Notes: generated from the sequence alone by a model not told the origin. A stretch of DNA of 64,000 nucleotides from Argyresthia goedartella (GCA_949825045.1 OX463806.1:44292208-44356207); one strand, 5' to 3'. Positions 52,486 to 63,817 are shown, counted from the stretch's first letter. Numbers and translations: made by a program.

Positions 52486-53078
52486 CAGACGGCTGTAAGC
52501 CAGCGTCCCAGCAGGGGTCATCTTGGCGGAAACTGGCTTGCATCCGCGGATTGTGTTTCGCCTAGACGGATGTCAGCCAACGCGCCAAGCCACGCTCGCG
52601 AATCAGTCGCTAGTCGTCTTCTGGCGTGAAACCACCTCCGTGGTGTAGAAATGGCTCCAAATTTGTCAAAATTTCAAAAAGTGGGCCTGGCCTTAGCGGT
52701 TTTGTCCGAAATTGACGAAAAAAAGAAAAAAAAGGAAGTGGATGAATCGTTGGTTGAAAGAACGATCGATTCTTAGCCATTCAAACTTATTGGAATTATT
52801 AGACTTCAATGATGTTCATAACTTCCTCAGAATGGACAAGGAAACATTTTACGAGTTACTGGAAATGGTGCGACCTATCATAACAAAAAAAATTGGTTGT
52901 AATCTGCCGTCTACACGTCTTTAAGCCACGGCTGCAATCCGTGGATTTGATCACGCTCCCGCAAGCCAAGGACGATGAAGGTCATTTAGAATTTGGCTTA
53001 CATCTGCCGTCCACACGGATTGCAACCAGCAAGGTCACCTCTGCTGGGACGGTGGCTTACAGCCGTGTGGTAAACGTT
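52486..53078 (+). mobile_element. Harbinger-like deletion derivative
   Basis: Terminal inverted repeats of about 40 bases (left acggctgtaagccagcgtcc, cagcaggggtcatcttgg; right its complement with few mismatches) enclose the start of a HARBI1-type transposase gene. The catalytic part is deleted and the right half holds rearranged copies of terminal-repeat sequence. The target duplication was not resolved. Confidence 0.65.
52651..52924 (+). pseudogene. HARBI1-like transposase N-terminus
   Basis: MAPNLSKFQKVGLALAVLSE opens at 52651. A shift in a run of A bases near 52730 moves the frame to WMNRWLKERSILSHSNLLEL and LRMDKETFYELLEMVRPII. That matches the start of PIF/Harbinger nucleases (RxWWVxxWLxxR...LRMxxxxFxxLLxxVxPxI). 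The frame ends after KKIGCN in terminal-repeat-like sequence. The DDE nuclease domain is absent. Confidence 0.72.
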
Positions 53079-54149
53079 AGTGGTTGACCGAGGCAATGAA
53101 ATATCGCGCCGTCAGTCACGTGTCAGCGCTTATTGAGTGGTGGTGTGGTTGTGGTGATTGCTTTCCAGGATTATTGTATGGGGAGGCATGTTATTGTTAT
53201 TTATTTATGTGCGATAACGTATTTAGATGTAAATAAACTACAAACATGCTATATTTTTTCCATGTTTCATTTTTTTCTACAATAATTGGAAAAAAAAAAT
53301 AAAAAAATAAAAATAAATTAGATTTAAAATTAAAATTAAAATATATTTCTAGGCAAAACTGGACTATTCTTTTTTATCCGGTAGCTTATTTAAAAGCCAT
53401 TCCAACGATATAACTTTCTTAGAGAGCTCCCATAGAAAAAATAGAGATATCGTCATTTTAATGAAACGGGACGTTAGCGGGCGGAGTTCGCGTGCGACCC
53501 CGTGACAGACGCGGCCATTTTGCATTTTTGGGTTTGACAGTACAGGGGGTAAAGACACTCATTATTATTGTTATTGTTATTGTTTATTTTTTTGACCGTC
53601 AACGTAACAACTTCCACTCCGACAACTGCAGTTCAAGCAAAGGCCACACGACTACGACAGAACCTCAATCTGAACGCAACAACGAGCTTCAACGGCGACA
53701 CGATTATCAACAACCAAGAACCAACGCCAGATTTGGGACAGATTGTCGATAAGGAGGCGGAAAATCACCGCCATCTCACCTACAGGAAGTTCCTTCGTGA
53801 TATGCTCAAGGGTCCGTAGTTGTCACCGGCAAGGTTGCCGCGGTTTGGTGAAGGGGCTACAAGCTAATAATTAGCATAACGTGACCTACCCATCGATTTC
53901 TAAATCGATGGACCTACCGGTCAAGGAGCGAGCCAATGTATGTACCTAAATGAATGAAATTCAAGGAATGATGCACAGACATAAAATGATGAATTGAAAT
54001 GACATTGACAATGACTTTGACATGACATCAGAGTAGGTTTGCCAACACCTAAAAATAATTACCCTAAAAGAGGTAAAATCCCGCTTGTAATTAAAACTAA
54101 AATTAAGCTTATGTATGAATATATGTATTCTATTAATACATTTATGCGC
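53079..54149. other. Mostly non-coding, one weak open frame
   Basis: An ATG-less open frame at 53559-53819 (+) reads LLLLFIFLTVNVTTSTPTTA and ends HRHLTYRKFLRDMLKGP. It looks like a signal-anchor-type start plus a hydrophilic chain, but lacks a start codon and a clear splice acceptor. Nothing else was recognised. Confidence 0.35.
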
Positions 54150-54639
54150 CGGGCTGGACAGCATATTAGTAAATACCCGACCCTTTAGCCGCCCGAAGTA
54201 GCTTCGTATTTAGGAGACGCATCGGACTAACGCGTCAGCTATTTACAAGACCCCGAACGTGCGCCTTTTGTACGCGTATTTTATGTAACGGAAAAAGCCA
54301 AATTTGGCTAGAGTAGGTTATTGTGGCTAAATTTCAATTGGGTTAAAGGTTAGGTTAGAACTTAGTGGAAGCAAAACCGGACCGGAGTGGAGCGGAGCGT
54401 GTACAAATAAAAACAACATTTGAAACGCCCGAAGTTGCTTCATAAATGACAGACACGTCAAACTAAAGCGTCAGCTATTCACAAGATCCTGAAGTGCTTT
54501 TTGTACGCCCCAGCAGCAGCCCAACGTGGGCTACAGCGTGGGGTATCTAAGAAAATGCGGTCGGGCAGAGTGGTAGGTCCATTCTTTCAGTGGTGCTTAC
54601 ATGTAAATACATAGTGAGGGTTATATTAATCAACTGCAG

Positions 54640-55910
54640 ACACAACTCGCAGACACTATCAGCAGAGATGAAGTGAGCCAAAGGGACCTCTAAGAACTAT
54701 CCACAACAGCATCAGAGCTGCTCCAGCTCCAGCAGCAAAGGACAGGGATGCAAGGCTTACTGCTGGACGACAATGAGGTAGCTTTGGCATTAGGCGTGAC
54801 AAATATTGCGCCTGCCGCGCCTGCTTCACCTGGGACGGATGTCGTCATGCCTGTCACAACTACCGCACCTGCTCCAGCTGTTGCACGTCGTGGAGGACGG
54901 TGCCGTGGAGGACGTCGCGGTGGGCGTGGTGCTGGTGCATCACGTGCACCCTGCCCCGCGCCCCCCGTTCCCGAGGCTGACGACGACGTGCAGTCGGCGG
55001 GGCTACCCCCTGAACCCGCCCCCGCGCCGCGGGCGACGGCTCTGGTGTCACAGACCTCTGTTGCCACACCGCAAGCTCTGAAGGCACCTACCATCTCGGC
55101 CATCGTCGTCAAGTCTCCGCAGTCGACAGTCGTCAAGTCCGCGTGATCGATGTCGAGGTCGAGGCTGAGAAGCCTCGACCTCGACATCACGCGTCTCCGG
55201 CCACTGAAAGTACAGCGGGCTGTGTACGAGGAGACACCTCAACTGTGTACGAGGAGACACCTCAGCTTAACAGCGCGAGCGAAACACCGCTCGCTGTCGC
55301 GCTTGTTGCGCTGCCTGCTGAGAGGCGTGTGTCAAGTTGCACGGGCCGCGCCGCTCGCTGTTACACGCGTTGCGCCGTTCACTGCCGCGCCACCCACCGC
55401 CACGTGTATCGTACCGCACTCCAACACGTGTGTCGCGCCACTCACCTCCACTCGTTTATCGTCAACTACCGAAATAAGTGCTCAAGGTGTGAGAAAAACT
55501 GTATTGTTCTCCGACAAATTAGGTGCAGGACTTGGACCTCTATTACATTACCGGCTCGAACATTCGCTGTCCAAATAGTTCATTTGTAGATCTTGTGAAG
55601 ATAATCAGTCGTGGTAACTATGATGAGTACAGCACTATTGTAATTATGGTGGGATATCATTCAAACATTAGTCGTAATGATTTTAATAAAAGTGTTGAAA
55701 CACTTCTAGACTTACATAGTACGCCGTACTCTTGTAATTTCACAGAACTACAGAACAAATCTGTACATAGAATGAATATTATTTTTTTCTTTAATTTCAT
55801 ATTTATTCATTCATTCATCTTTAATTTAACGTTCGTGTCATCACAGCGATGCTATATTATATTTCGACATGAATCATTTTATTCATAACTTTACTCTGAC
55901 TCAGGATACG
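54640..55910 (+). pseudogene. LINE ORF1 with SGNH-esterase-like region
   Basis: The beginning reads ASELLQLQQQRTGMQGLLLD and DNEVALALGVTNIAPAAPAS, then a Pro/Ala/Arg/Gly-rich low-complexity stretch. Later frames hold KTVLFSDKLGAGLGPLLHYR and IISRGNYDEYSTIVIMVGYH, resembling the SGNH/GDSL esterase-like domain known from CR1-group ORF1 proteins (a FxDSxGxGL-type start with Ser replaced here). Frames shift near 55140 and 55575. The segment also contains the hairpin at 55149-55188. Confidence 0.6.
55149..55188. repeat. Perfect 18-base hairpin, GAGA loop
   Basis: 55149-55166 (gatgtcgaggtcgaggct) pairs perfectly with 55171-55188, with GAGA between. Beyond a four-base bulge the arms pair further (cgcgt with acgcg). 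It sits at the point where the ORF1 reading frame is lost. Confidence 0.92.
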
Positions 55911-56073
55911 TTGGACGTGTCTAATAAATATAGAATATTGGGAATTCACCGGTTAAATATACTTTGCAAGCAACATTGGAATCTGTTCCAAGTAATTTAA
56001 ATTAGTTCATAAGACAATAGAGGAATTCTCTAGCATACAAGGGCCACTTAATATGTCAAATGGTAAGCCCCAC

Positions 56074-56600
56074 TTAATGCATTTCTTCCGCGCTGCCGAC
56101 ACAGCAGCAGCACCCGGGGTTACGATAGTTGAGCTGATGTGGGATGGTGCGTACGTGCACACGCAGGTCGCATCCCACAATAGGCAACGACCTCTCCCAC
56201 GGTATTAACGTGAGACCGTTCGGAAGTTTCCCGTCGCTGCGGCTCAAACCCGGAGGTTCTAGAACCGTCGGAATATTGGCAGAGACTAGCGCCCTCCGGA
56301 CGATGTCGTTAATTAAGTGATGGCGAGAGAGTCTCCCTGCACTCCGAACACAGTGCAGCCCATGGCGCCCCAGCGAGTCAACCGCCGCCCCACAAACACA
56401 GCGATGTGGTTCGCAGATGTCGCAACCTAACCGAAGCGCCACTGCCACACGCAGGGAGTTGTCATCCAAAAAGGTGCCCAACTGCGGAGACGGCAACGCA
56501 TGCAGCCAGGCGCCAGACTCTGGCTGGGAGATGTACGCAGGCGAGCAAGATCCGCTCCCGTGGTCTACGCCAGAAGCTCGTCAAGGGATGATCTGCAAAG
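56074..56600 (-). pseudogene. Retroelement C-terminal fragment, opposite strand
   Basis: On the - strand: [60 protein letters not shown], then [19 protein letters not shown]. This Cys/His-rich domain recurs widely in invertebrate genomes as the C-terminus of an RT-bearing element. I cannot name the family with certainty. An upstream part lies in another frame to about 56600. It interrupts the LINE at 54150-58560. Confidence 0.65.
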
Positions 56601-56609
56601 GTCTTCATC

Positions 56610-57460
56610 CTTGAATTTCTTGTTATTAGGAGATTTCAACATCAATTCATGCAGCTCAAAAGTGAAATCACAGATTATCAACTTTATCCAATTCTGTAAC
56701 GGTAAGCAACTAAATGTTACACCTAATTCTTATGGAGGGATTCTTGATTATGTAATCACAAATAATAAATTAGACCAAGTATTAGTTTCAGCTGATGTTG
56801 AACCGTTGGTTCCCCCAGACCTGTATCACCCACCCGTAGAGATAATGCTAGCCATGCCCAGCTCAAAACATTCTTTACCGCAAAACATCCCCTGAAAGAT
56901 GCAACCCCATAAATGGAATTTTCACAAAGCTGATCTAAGCGAATTGTATCTTGAACTATCTCGCATAGATTGGACTAGTGTGTTGAGTTTGGAAGACAGC
57001 GATGCTGCTCTACATGCCTTCTAGGATGAACTATATCGTATTCTTGATGACAATGTGCCATTAAAAAGTAGTACGCAAATCAATCATAGAGGTTATCCAC
57101 CTTGGTTTACGGATGACATTAAATCAAAATCAAGAGTACTGCAGAGTACAGACCCAACTGCTTATACTTTTTAGGTGATAAAAGTATAAGCAGTTAGGTC
57201 TGGATTTCATCATCAGGTTTATAAGTACTATCGAAGTCTTATAAAATCACTAATAGAAATAGCGTACCGGCGCTATATGAAATCAGTCGAACGTAATATA
57301 TATGAAGACCCCAATAAATTCTGGCATTTTGTTAAAAGGTTTCTTAGTGACCGGAGCTCGGGCCATGAATACATGCACAAGGGTAAATGTGTAAGCTACC
57401 AGACACTATACCGAGTCTTAACGCAGAGGATGCTGAACAGTGTTCTGGAGGTTGTTTAGA
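56610..57460 (+). pseudogene. LINE ORF2 endonuclease end and linker
   Basis: Starting at FLNFLLLGDFNINSCSSKVK, the chain shows the endonuclease GDFN and SYGGILDYVITNNKLDQVLV blocks. It continues with WNFHKADLSELYLELSRIDW, YPPWFTDDIKSKSRV and EDPNKFWHFVKRFLSDRSSG, with stops and shifts between. The break at 57150-57200 coincides with an inverted duplication. Confidence 0.7.
57149..57202. repeat. Inverted duplication in LINE linker
   Basis: Arms of 23 bases (left cagacccaactgcttatact plus ttt) pair with one mismatch. Between them are eight bases (taggtgat), or GGTG flanked by two mispaired positions. The right arm reads as ordinary LINE coding sequence (KYKQLGL). The left arm is the extra, inverted copy that introduces a stop. 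Confidence 0.85.
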
Positions 57461-57676
57461 CGCTCTCAACATTTCTATAACTGACATAACATTCCAAGAA
57501 GTCAAGCGCGCCATCCAGAGCATGAAGTTACAGCTGCCACAGGCCCTGACTCAATACTAGCTTTCTTGATAAAAGATTGTAAATATGTGATAATTAAGCC
57601 GTTTCAGCATATATTTGACCTTTCTATAAAACAATGTAAATTTCCCAGTAAATGGAAGATATCTTGAGTTACGCCG

Positions 57677-58222
57677 GTGCCTAAATCTAGCTCTATTAAT
57701 GTGACTGAGTTTAGGCCTATTGCTGTCTTGTCAGGTTTTTGTAAAGTTTTTGAGCATATACTTAATGCGCAAATAGCTCCACAGGTAGAGATTCGTCTAA
57801 CAGACGCACAGCATGATTTTCGTACAGGACGCTTTACTACTACAACGAACCAACTACTGACTCTTTGGCATATGGACACAAGTTGTCAAGTTTGTTGGCC
57901 TTTGATATTGTTGATAATGATATATGCCTGCGTAAGCTATCTGCCTTTGGTTTCACGAAAATTTACTGCCAGTTACTTAAGGGATCATGTCCAGTATGTC
58001 CAGCTTCAAAAGTACCGTTCTGTCGACTACTACACTAGATCTGGGGTAATCCAAGGTAGCACACTCGGACCGACGTTGTTCGCGCTCATGATCAATGACC
58101 TCCCGGACGTTGTGAAGGGGTGTAGAGGTCTCGTGTTTGCTGACGACTTAAAATTGTTCACATCTTGTAGAGATACTGCCGATGGGCAAATAATGCAGGA
58201 TGATGTAAAAGCTGTAGCTTAA
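57677..58222 (+). pseudogene. LINE reverse transcriptase fragment
   Basis: The frame reads FRPIAVLSGFCKVFEHILNA, AQHDFRTGRFTTTTNQLLTL, a distorted middle, then RSGVIQGSTLGPTLFALMIN and VFADDLKLFTSCRDTADGQI with catalytic FADD. The usual PQG is changed to IQG and part of the core is out of frame, so it is inactive. The continuation is found at 58396-58560 (TLDGQVMERVDKIRDLG). Confidence 0.78.
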
Positions 58223-58560
58223 TGGAGCAAATCAAATAAACTCTCGACATACAGGTTCCTAAGAATCTAGTTCAAGAGTCAACAAGTATGAACCAGATAT
58301 GCACCATAAGTCAGTAGCCTTTATTGATTAAGTTTTATTGTCTAATGTAATTAGTTATAAGTTGGCTCAATAAATACTTTTTTTTTTTAACTTGAATTGA
58401 ATATTGTGAAGTGTAAAGTCATCACGTTTTCTAGGGTACGCGCCCCTGCAATAAATCTATGCACGCTGGACGGACAAGTCATGGAAAGGGTTGACAAGAT
58501 CCGTGATCTGGGGATAATGGAAAATTAACTTTTAGAGACCACATTGAAACCACTTGCAAA

Positions 58561-59262
58561 AATATAATAGTATAATAATAATAGTAATAAATTTTTATTT
58601 CCAGATCCATAGATTAAATTCAAGAAAAATTAAAATTAAATCAAAATAAATTACATTCAAAAAAGTTAAATCAAAATCAAAATAAAACAATAAAAATCAA
58701 AATAGAACAATATAAGAAGTCAAGATAAGCTAGCTATGGCACGCCTCGACTTCCCACATCCTGTTAGTGTACTCAAAAGATCCCCCCATTTCATATTTTT
58801 TATATTTTAACCTATACTTATAACAAAACGCTTTTAAGCATATGTTAATTGCAGAAATATTCAATAGTAATATTTCTCAGTGTAATGGCCAAATGTGATC
58901 GTATTACTGTAGTAGGACTTGCTACGTTGTGTAACTTTTTGTTTCAGCAATCCCAGATTCTTTTAGAGGCATGAAATAGGTAAAAAAAAAAACATGAGAA
59001 AGAAATTAATAGTTTGAGATGGAGGTGATGTAATTGGTCATAAAAATTTGTTTAGAAAGATTTGGAAAGATCCTTGGACGAGGCAAACATCGAATAATTA
59101 TAAACTTAAAGAAGGTAGTTACAGTTCCTAAATCTAGATTCTGTCGCTGTTGTCATAAAAATGGGGGAAGGGGGGAGTAGAAGATGCCCCAAACCTCGCA
59201 TCTACCTGTGAATTCCAACCAGCGTTGCTAAGTGAAAGATCTCGCATCTAGATTAACATCTA
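58561..59262. other. AT-rich non-coding stretch
   Basis: The run of aaaattaaattcaaaataaa-like sequence at 58590-58720 looks like a LINE tail or low-complexity DNA. No gene was recognised. Confidence 0.4.
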
Positions 59263-60883
59263 CACTCGCGAGCATTAAACTGGAATCACTTCATCGCGGG
59301 TTGCTCAAGACAAGTTTTTGCCTTTTTTATGCAATGTATTACAAATTATGGTATATCAATTGAAAGGTAATTTTATTAGCTTTCGACCTCTATTAATGTT
59401 ACAGAAACAGATTTTTTCCTTTATGTCATGGAACGTAAAAACAAAAATCTTTTTTTTTTTTACAACAAAACACTGTTTTGTTTTGAAGTCCTGAGACCCT
59501 ATAAAAAGTGAGCATTCGTAAAAATTTGTCATCAGTCCAATATTTCACGTCACTGGAGCACTGAATCTGAAAGAAAATGGAAACCACACCTGCAGAAGCC
59601 GCTCAAATCGTCATCCTAATCCAGCAAGGGTTGTCTCAGCGTCCCATCGCTCGACAGCTTCATCTTAGTCAGTCTTGTGTCTCGAAGGTGTATAAAAGGT
59701 TCCGGGAGACTGGAAACTTTGTCCGGAGACCAGGATCTGGACGACAGTGTTGCACTTCGGTGAGAGATGACCGATTTTTTGTCACCACATCTCTCCGAAA
59801 TCGACACTTAATCGGCATCGATGTTCAACGGCAGCTCAGAGATGTTCGAGAGAAGATTGTTAGCGAGTGGACGGTAAGGCGAAGACTCAAAGAAGCGATT
59901 TGACCCCAAGAAGGCCAGTCACGGGGCCCAAATTGTCTCCAGCGCACCGACAAGCCCGGCTTAAATTTTCTCGCGATCACTTAGGTTGGGATATATAGCA
60001 ATGGAGCCGAGTCCTGTTCTCGGACGAAACAAGGATGTGCCTGCATGGTAGCGACCGTCGACAGAGAGTCTATAGGAGACCGGGGGAGCGATTTGCACAA
60101 TGCTGTTTTTCGGAAACAGTTGCATACGGGGGCGGGTCCTGTATGATATCGGCGGGGATTTCTATAGAAGCAAAAACGGAGCTGATATTCGTACCTGGAG
60201 GAGGTCGGAGAGGGGGTCTAACCGCGGAAAGATACATCAACGACATTCTACAAGACCATGTGCTCCCTTACTCCGGGTTTATTGGTGAACATTTCCTGCT
60301 AATGCACGATAATGCCCGCTGCCACACCGCTGCAATGACTCGACAGTACCTGGAAGAAGTCGGGATTTCCACACTGGACTGGCTAGCCCTTAGTCCTGAC
60401 TTGAACCCCATTGAACATATGTGGGACGAGCTGAAAAGACGGGTACGAGGAAGATATCCAGCTCCGACGAGGTTAGAAGATTTAAAAATAACTTTAATCG
60501 AAGAGTGGCAGGAAATTCCTCAAGATTCCGTCAGAAAACTCATTCGGTCAATGATAAACCGTTTACAAGCAGAAATTAGGGCCAGGGGGGGTAATACATA
60601 ATATTGAGAGGGGATAAATTACACATTGTAAATAAAAAAACATATCTTATCATAATCCTCGTATTCATTTTGACATCTACAACTTTAACAATTTGCAACA
60701 ATTACCTTTATTTAGGTAGGAAATTTCATTATTTTAAAATCTCTCTCTCTTTCGTATCATTTGAAAGCTAATAAAATTACCTTTCAATTGATATGCCATA
60801 ATTTGTAATACATTGCATAAAAAAGGCAAAAACTTGTCTTGAGCAACCAGCGATGAAGTGATTCCAGTTTAATGCTCGCGAGG
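59263..60883 (+). mobile_element. Tc1-like element with about 145-base inverted ends
   Basis: Left and right ends (left ctcgcgagcattaaactgga, atcacttcatcgcgggttgc, tcaagacaagtttttgcct and on to ttgaaaggtaattttattag; right its complement) pair over about 145 bases. Flanking TA dinucleotides are at 59261-59262 and 60884-60885. The transposase gene inside is broken. The long terminal repeats distinguish it from the short-ended Tc1 at 49122. Confidence 0.85.
59577..60601 (+). pseudogene. Tc1-like transposase, broken
   Basis: The first frame (59577-59903) has METTPAEAAQIVILIQQGLS, the DNA-binding SQSCVSKVYKRFRETGNFVR, and ends at a stop. After a shift, RLKFSRDHLGWD meets a stop at about 59998. 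VLFSDETRMCLHGSDRRQRV (Asp), FLLMHDNARCHTAAMTRQYL (Asp) and SPDLNPIEHMWDELKRRVRG (Glu) follow. All three catalytic residues remain, but at least one shift and one stop separate them from the binding domain. Confidence 0.87.
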
Positions 60884-63075
60884 TAGTTGCGAGATCTGTT
60901 GAAGCCCTTTAATGAGGAGTAAGGATTTCCCTAAGCTTAGCACAGGATGCTACAATAGGGCCTAACGGACTCTAATTGACGCATGTACTTATGTCAAATG
61001 ACAAACTTGGAGAGATTTTGATATTCCCTACGGATTGTGATTCCTCGACCGAATGCAAATCATATTAATTCGTTAGCATTCCCGCAGTATGAAACTGCAA
61101 CAACGCCACGTGACTCGGAAGTATTCGCGGTCAACTGTCTCAGTCAGACAACCGCGAGAACAGGCCAGCAATAATTTAATTCGCGGCGTTTGGACGACAT
61201 ATTCCCATCCTTTCTTACGTAACGGCGTGTCCTACTCCCTTGTCATCGGGCACCACTACTACTCGCCATGACAATATGTACATCCCCTACCCTGTAAGAC
61301 TTTTCAGGCATTCACACCACCTACAAAGGGGCAGATCCCTATTATTCGCCCAAGTTTGCAATATGACACAACCACCACATCACACAAGAGGATAAATTAC
61401 AATTCAATATACAATACAAATAGCCAACAGGCACTCCGGCTACCAGGTAGTGAAGTTTTAATCAACACCAAACCGACAGCATAATTCTTATCTGTAATAA
61501 ATAACAATCAAAAATAGCTTTAATTGAAGCAGGCTAAATAAATTAAGTATGTGTAGGTTTTTAAGAACGCTAATGCAAGCTCTGTCATTCGTAAGAATTT
61601 GGTATAGTTAAAAAACTTCACGGAAGGTGGAGAAAAATGTAACCAGAGTAGTTCTATAAAACGTTAATAAATACAAGTGCCAAGTAGATTAACGCAATAC
61701 TACTAAGTGTTACCTGTGTAACTTAATTTTACAGAAATTTAGAACACAAAGGAAGGGAAATAAACTAATCCGTCAGTTTGATTATTACAGGATGAGCTAA
61801 CTGACAAAGAACTCAACTGTAATTTTAGTTCAGGATATAAGGATGGGGAATGTCTACCTAAGCGGCTAGCCGACGACAGATCTACCTTAATCAGTTTTGA
61901 AAACCCAGTAACACGCACCTCATGTCGACGCAGCTATTTAAATAGGCGAACGACAGTGCTACGCATTATGGATTATCATTACACGCTTTGTACCTACATA
62001 ACATTTTCCGTTTGTTATTCAGATAAGTATAATGAGGTGTCCGAGTCGAGATAATTAACTCAAAGTTCCAGTAACAATTATATACGCCCCTACTAAGACC
62101 GAAACCTCTACTATATTGACACTGCCTTGTAGTGTACAGTTAAAAAGGACAAGCAACGACAATATTGACAATACACGGTACCGGTATTTAAAGTGAAAAG
62201 CAATCAATAAATTATGTTAAGTAAACTGTGCATCAAACCAGACAGGAGTTCCCGGCGCGCTGAGATGCCGCGCGAAAGCAGGTCAAAGCTCACCCGATCA
62301 GCCGGCTGATGGCCAGGTACAGCCGCGCGTTGCTAAGCCAACAAGCGCGAGCGCAGCCCCTGGAAATATCTGCCCGATACGAAATGAGTGATACGTAATA
62401 GCAAATAGTTTAAGCAAGTTCACGTCGCGAACCCGAATCTTCCAAATTACGCGTAACATAAAGATAGATATATAAACAACAGTAAACTATAAATCACAGC
62501 AAGTACAAACAAGATTAGGCACACGGCACCGGATTGTAATAAATACTTGACAAAGTGGGCTTAGGCCTATTCCTCTGTCAACCAAGAGAGCTTGTTAAAC
62601 CTAATAAACTTTATCATTCTAGAACTGAATCAGATCAATAAATATGATTCAAAACGGCAAAGAAATGCGTCTTGCATATCTTAAAATAAATCTAAAAGTG
62701 TTGATCAATTTATTAACTATAACTATTGAATTATACTCAGTGATCTGGATTCGAACCAGATTAATTATAATTCTCCGTGGTCTAATGGGCCTCACGCTTG
62801 CCTCTCAAATAGAAGATGCAGGTCCGACTCCGATGTACGACATACTAGACACTTAATGATAAATTTATTAACTATAACTACTGGATGATAATAATCAGTT
62901 CTCTGGATTCGAATCAGATTAATTATAAAGAGCTCCGCCCACGCTTGCCTCTCACACAGAAGTTGCAGGTTCTACTCCCGACCATGTACCAATGCGAAAA
63001 TCAATCCATTTTAAGTACATTATACGGACGTTCTAACGGTGATGGAAAACATCGTGAGGAAACCTTTACTACTCC
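60884..63075. other. Gene-poor stretch with tRNA-like repeats
   Basis: I see no host gene in this 2.2 kb. A diverged duplication with tRNA-like features lies at 62744-62990. The GC-rich patch at 62250-62350 is not linked to a recognisable gene. Confidence 0.4.
62772..62833 (+). repeat. tRNA-like segment, duplicated
   Basis: An A-box-like tggtctaatgggc and a B-box-like ggtccgactcc are spaced about as in a tRNA, with a cgcttgcctctcaaat anticodon-arm-like middle. The acceptor stem does not pair, so it is a tRNA-derived repeat. A second, shorter version is at 62936-62977 (cacgcttgcctctcacacag, gcaggttctactcc). Both are preceded by ctggattcgaa-cagattaa. Confidence 0.5.
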
Positions 63076-63190
63076 ATAGCTGCGGCGATGGGCTAATTGT
63101 CAGCCATGGCGGAGCATGAACTAACCGGCTCAAAATGGGCACAGTTGTGCCCCTACCAACCCGCATGGGAAAAGGCGTGACGCTATGTAA
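63076..63190 (+). repeat. Dispersed SINE/LINE-tail fragment
   Basis: catagctgcggcgatgggct, then cccctaccaacccgcatggg and aaaaggcgtgacgctatgta match the family seen near 3965-4070, 13020-13140, 16305-16355 and 43870-43900. The aaaggcgtga-g-tatg end is typical of RTE-type LINE and SINE tails of Lepidoptera. Confidence 0.55.
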
Positions 63191-63550
63191 TTATAATGCT
63201 CCACATCCCTGAAATGTAACAAAATAAAATAGACTTACCACTTTGTGCTAACCTTCACTCGACAGCCGATGCCTACCACGTGTACCTTAACTCACCACTC
63301 GGCGAAGGCCTTTTGACGCCGCAGTCTCGCCTCTCGCGCCCGGCACCAGAAAAACTCCCGCACTTCCTGTTATTCCGCTTGATGAAGTCCTCCTCGCTGT
63401 CGACTCCCCTGTTCCGTGTCTAAACCCGGTCTTCCTACTCTGTAAAATTTTCGGCCTTTCAGCGTAGGCGCAGCCTACCTACCCTACTACCTACCCTTCC
63501 AGTCTCGACCAATCACATCGCCAAATCTCATTGGGATCATCGCGAGGACA
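63191..63550. other. Non-coding, GC-richer stretch
   Basis: No recognisable gene. Runs such as tacctaccctactacctacc at 63473-63495 are of low complexity. Confidence 0.35.
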
Positions 63551-63728
63551 AATACACTAAGTATTATGATAGAGCGAATACAAAGGAAGTTTGCTAGATA
63601 CCTCTACAGGCGAATGTATGGTTGTTATCCTTTCCTTTTCCCCTCCCTATTTGTGGTGGGTGTACAGACCAACCGTCTGTATACTTTAGAGCTTAGAAGA
63701 AAACTGGCCCTCTTTGTCAGTAAATTGT
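63551..63728 (+). pseudogene. LINE C-terminal fragment
   Basis: The open frame reads NTLSIMIERIQRKFARYLYR, RMYGCYPFLFPSLFVVGVQT and NRLYTLELRRKLALFVSKL before TGA. The IERIQRKF and LELRRKLALF motifs are typical of the post-RT end of Jockey/CR1-like LINEs. It is a short truncated piece. Confidence 0.75.
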
Positions 63729-63761
63729 GAAACACAGTAAATAATCTAAGCAAAATCACAG

Positions 63762-63817
63762 AATCTCTTTAATAGTACCCAAATTGCGAAATCTCTTTAA
63801 TAGTACCCAAATTGCGA
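63762..63817 (+). repeat. Two exact 28-base tandem copies
   Basis: The unit aatctctttaatagtaccca plus aattgcga is repeated once without change. Beyond it to the window end (64000) I recognise no gene. Confidence 0.9.

Larger units (their letters stand above)
54150..58560 (+). mobile_element. Degraded LINE with esterase-like ORF1
   Basis: Pieces in order are a leader with two diverged direct repeats of about 85 bases (54190-54275 and 54425-54510), an ORF1 (about 54640-55910), an inserted - strand fragment (56074-56600), and ORF2 endonuclease, linker, RT and post-RT parts (56610-58560). Many shifts and stops are present. A 3'-tail-bearing insert at about 58240-58390 (ending in a T-rich/A-rich tail) interrupts the RT C-terminus. 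Confidence 0.75.

Noticed and set aside
53559..53819. Possible small secreted protein
   Set aside because: There is a hydrophobic start and an open frame, but no ATG and no convincing splice acceptor. The hydrophobic part comes from a (TTATTG)n-like repeat.
54748..55146. Host Ala/Pro/Arg-rich protein
   Set aside because: The frame begins with LINE ORF1-like sequence (ASELLQLQQQ upstream, LLLDDNEVALAL) and leads into an esterase-like ORF1 segment, so it is transposon-derived.
62744..62990. Pair of tRNA genes
   Set aside because: Box-like motifs are present, but stems do not fold and the second copy is deleted. More likely a duplicated tRNA-derived repeat.
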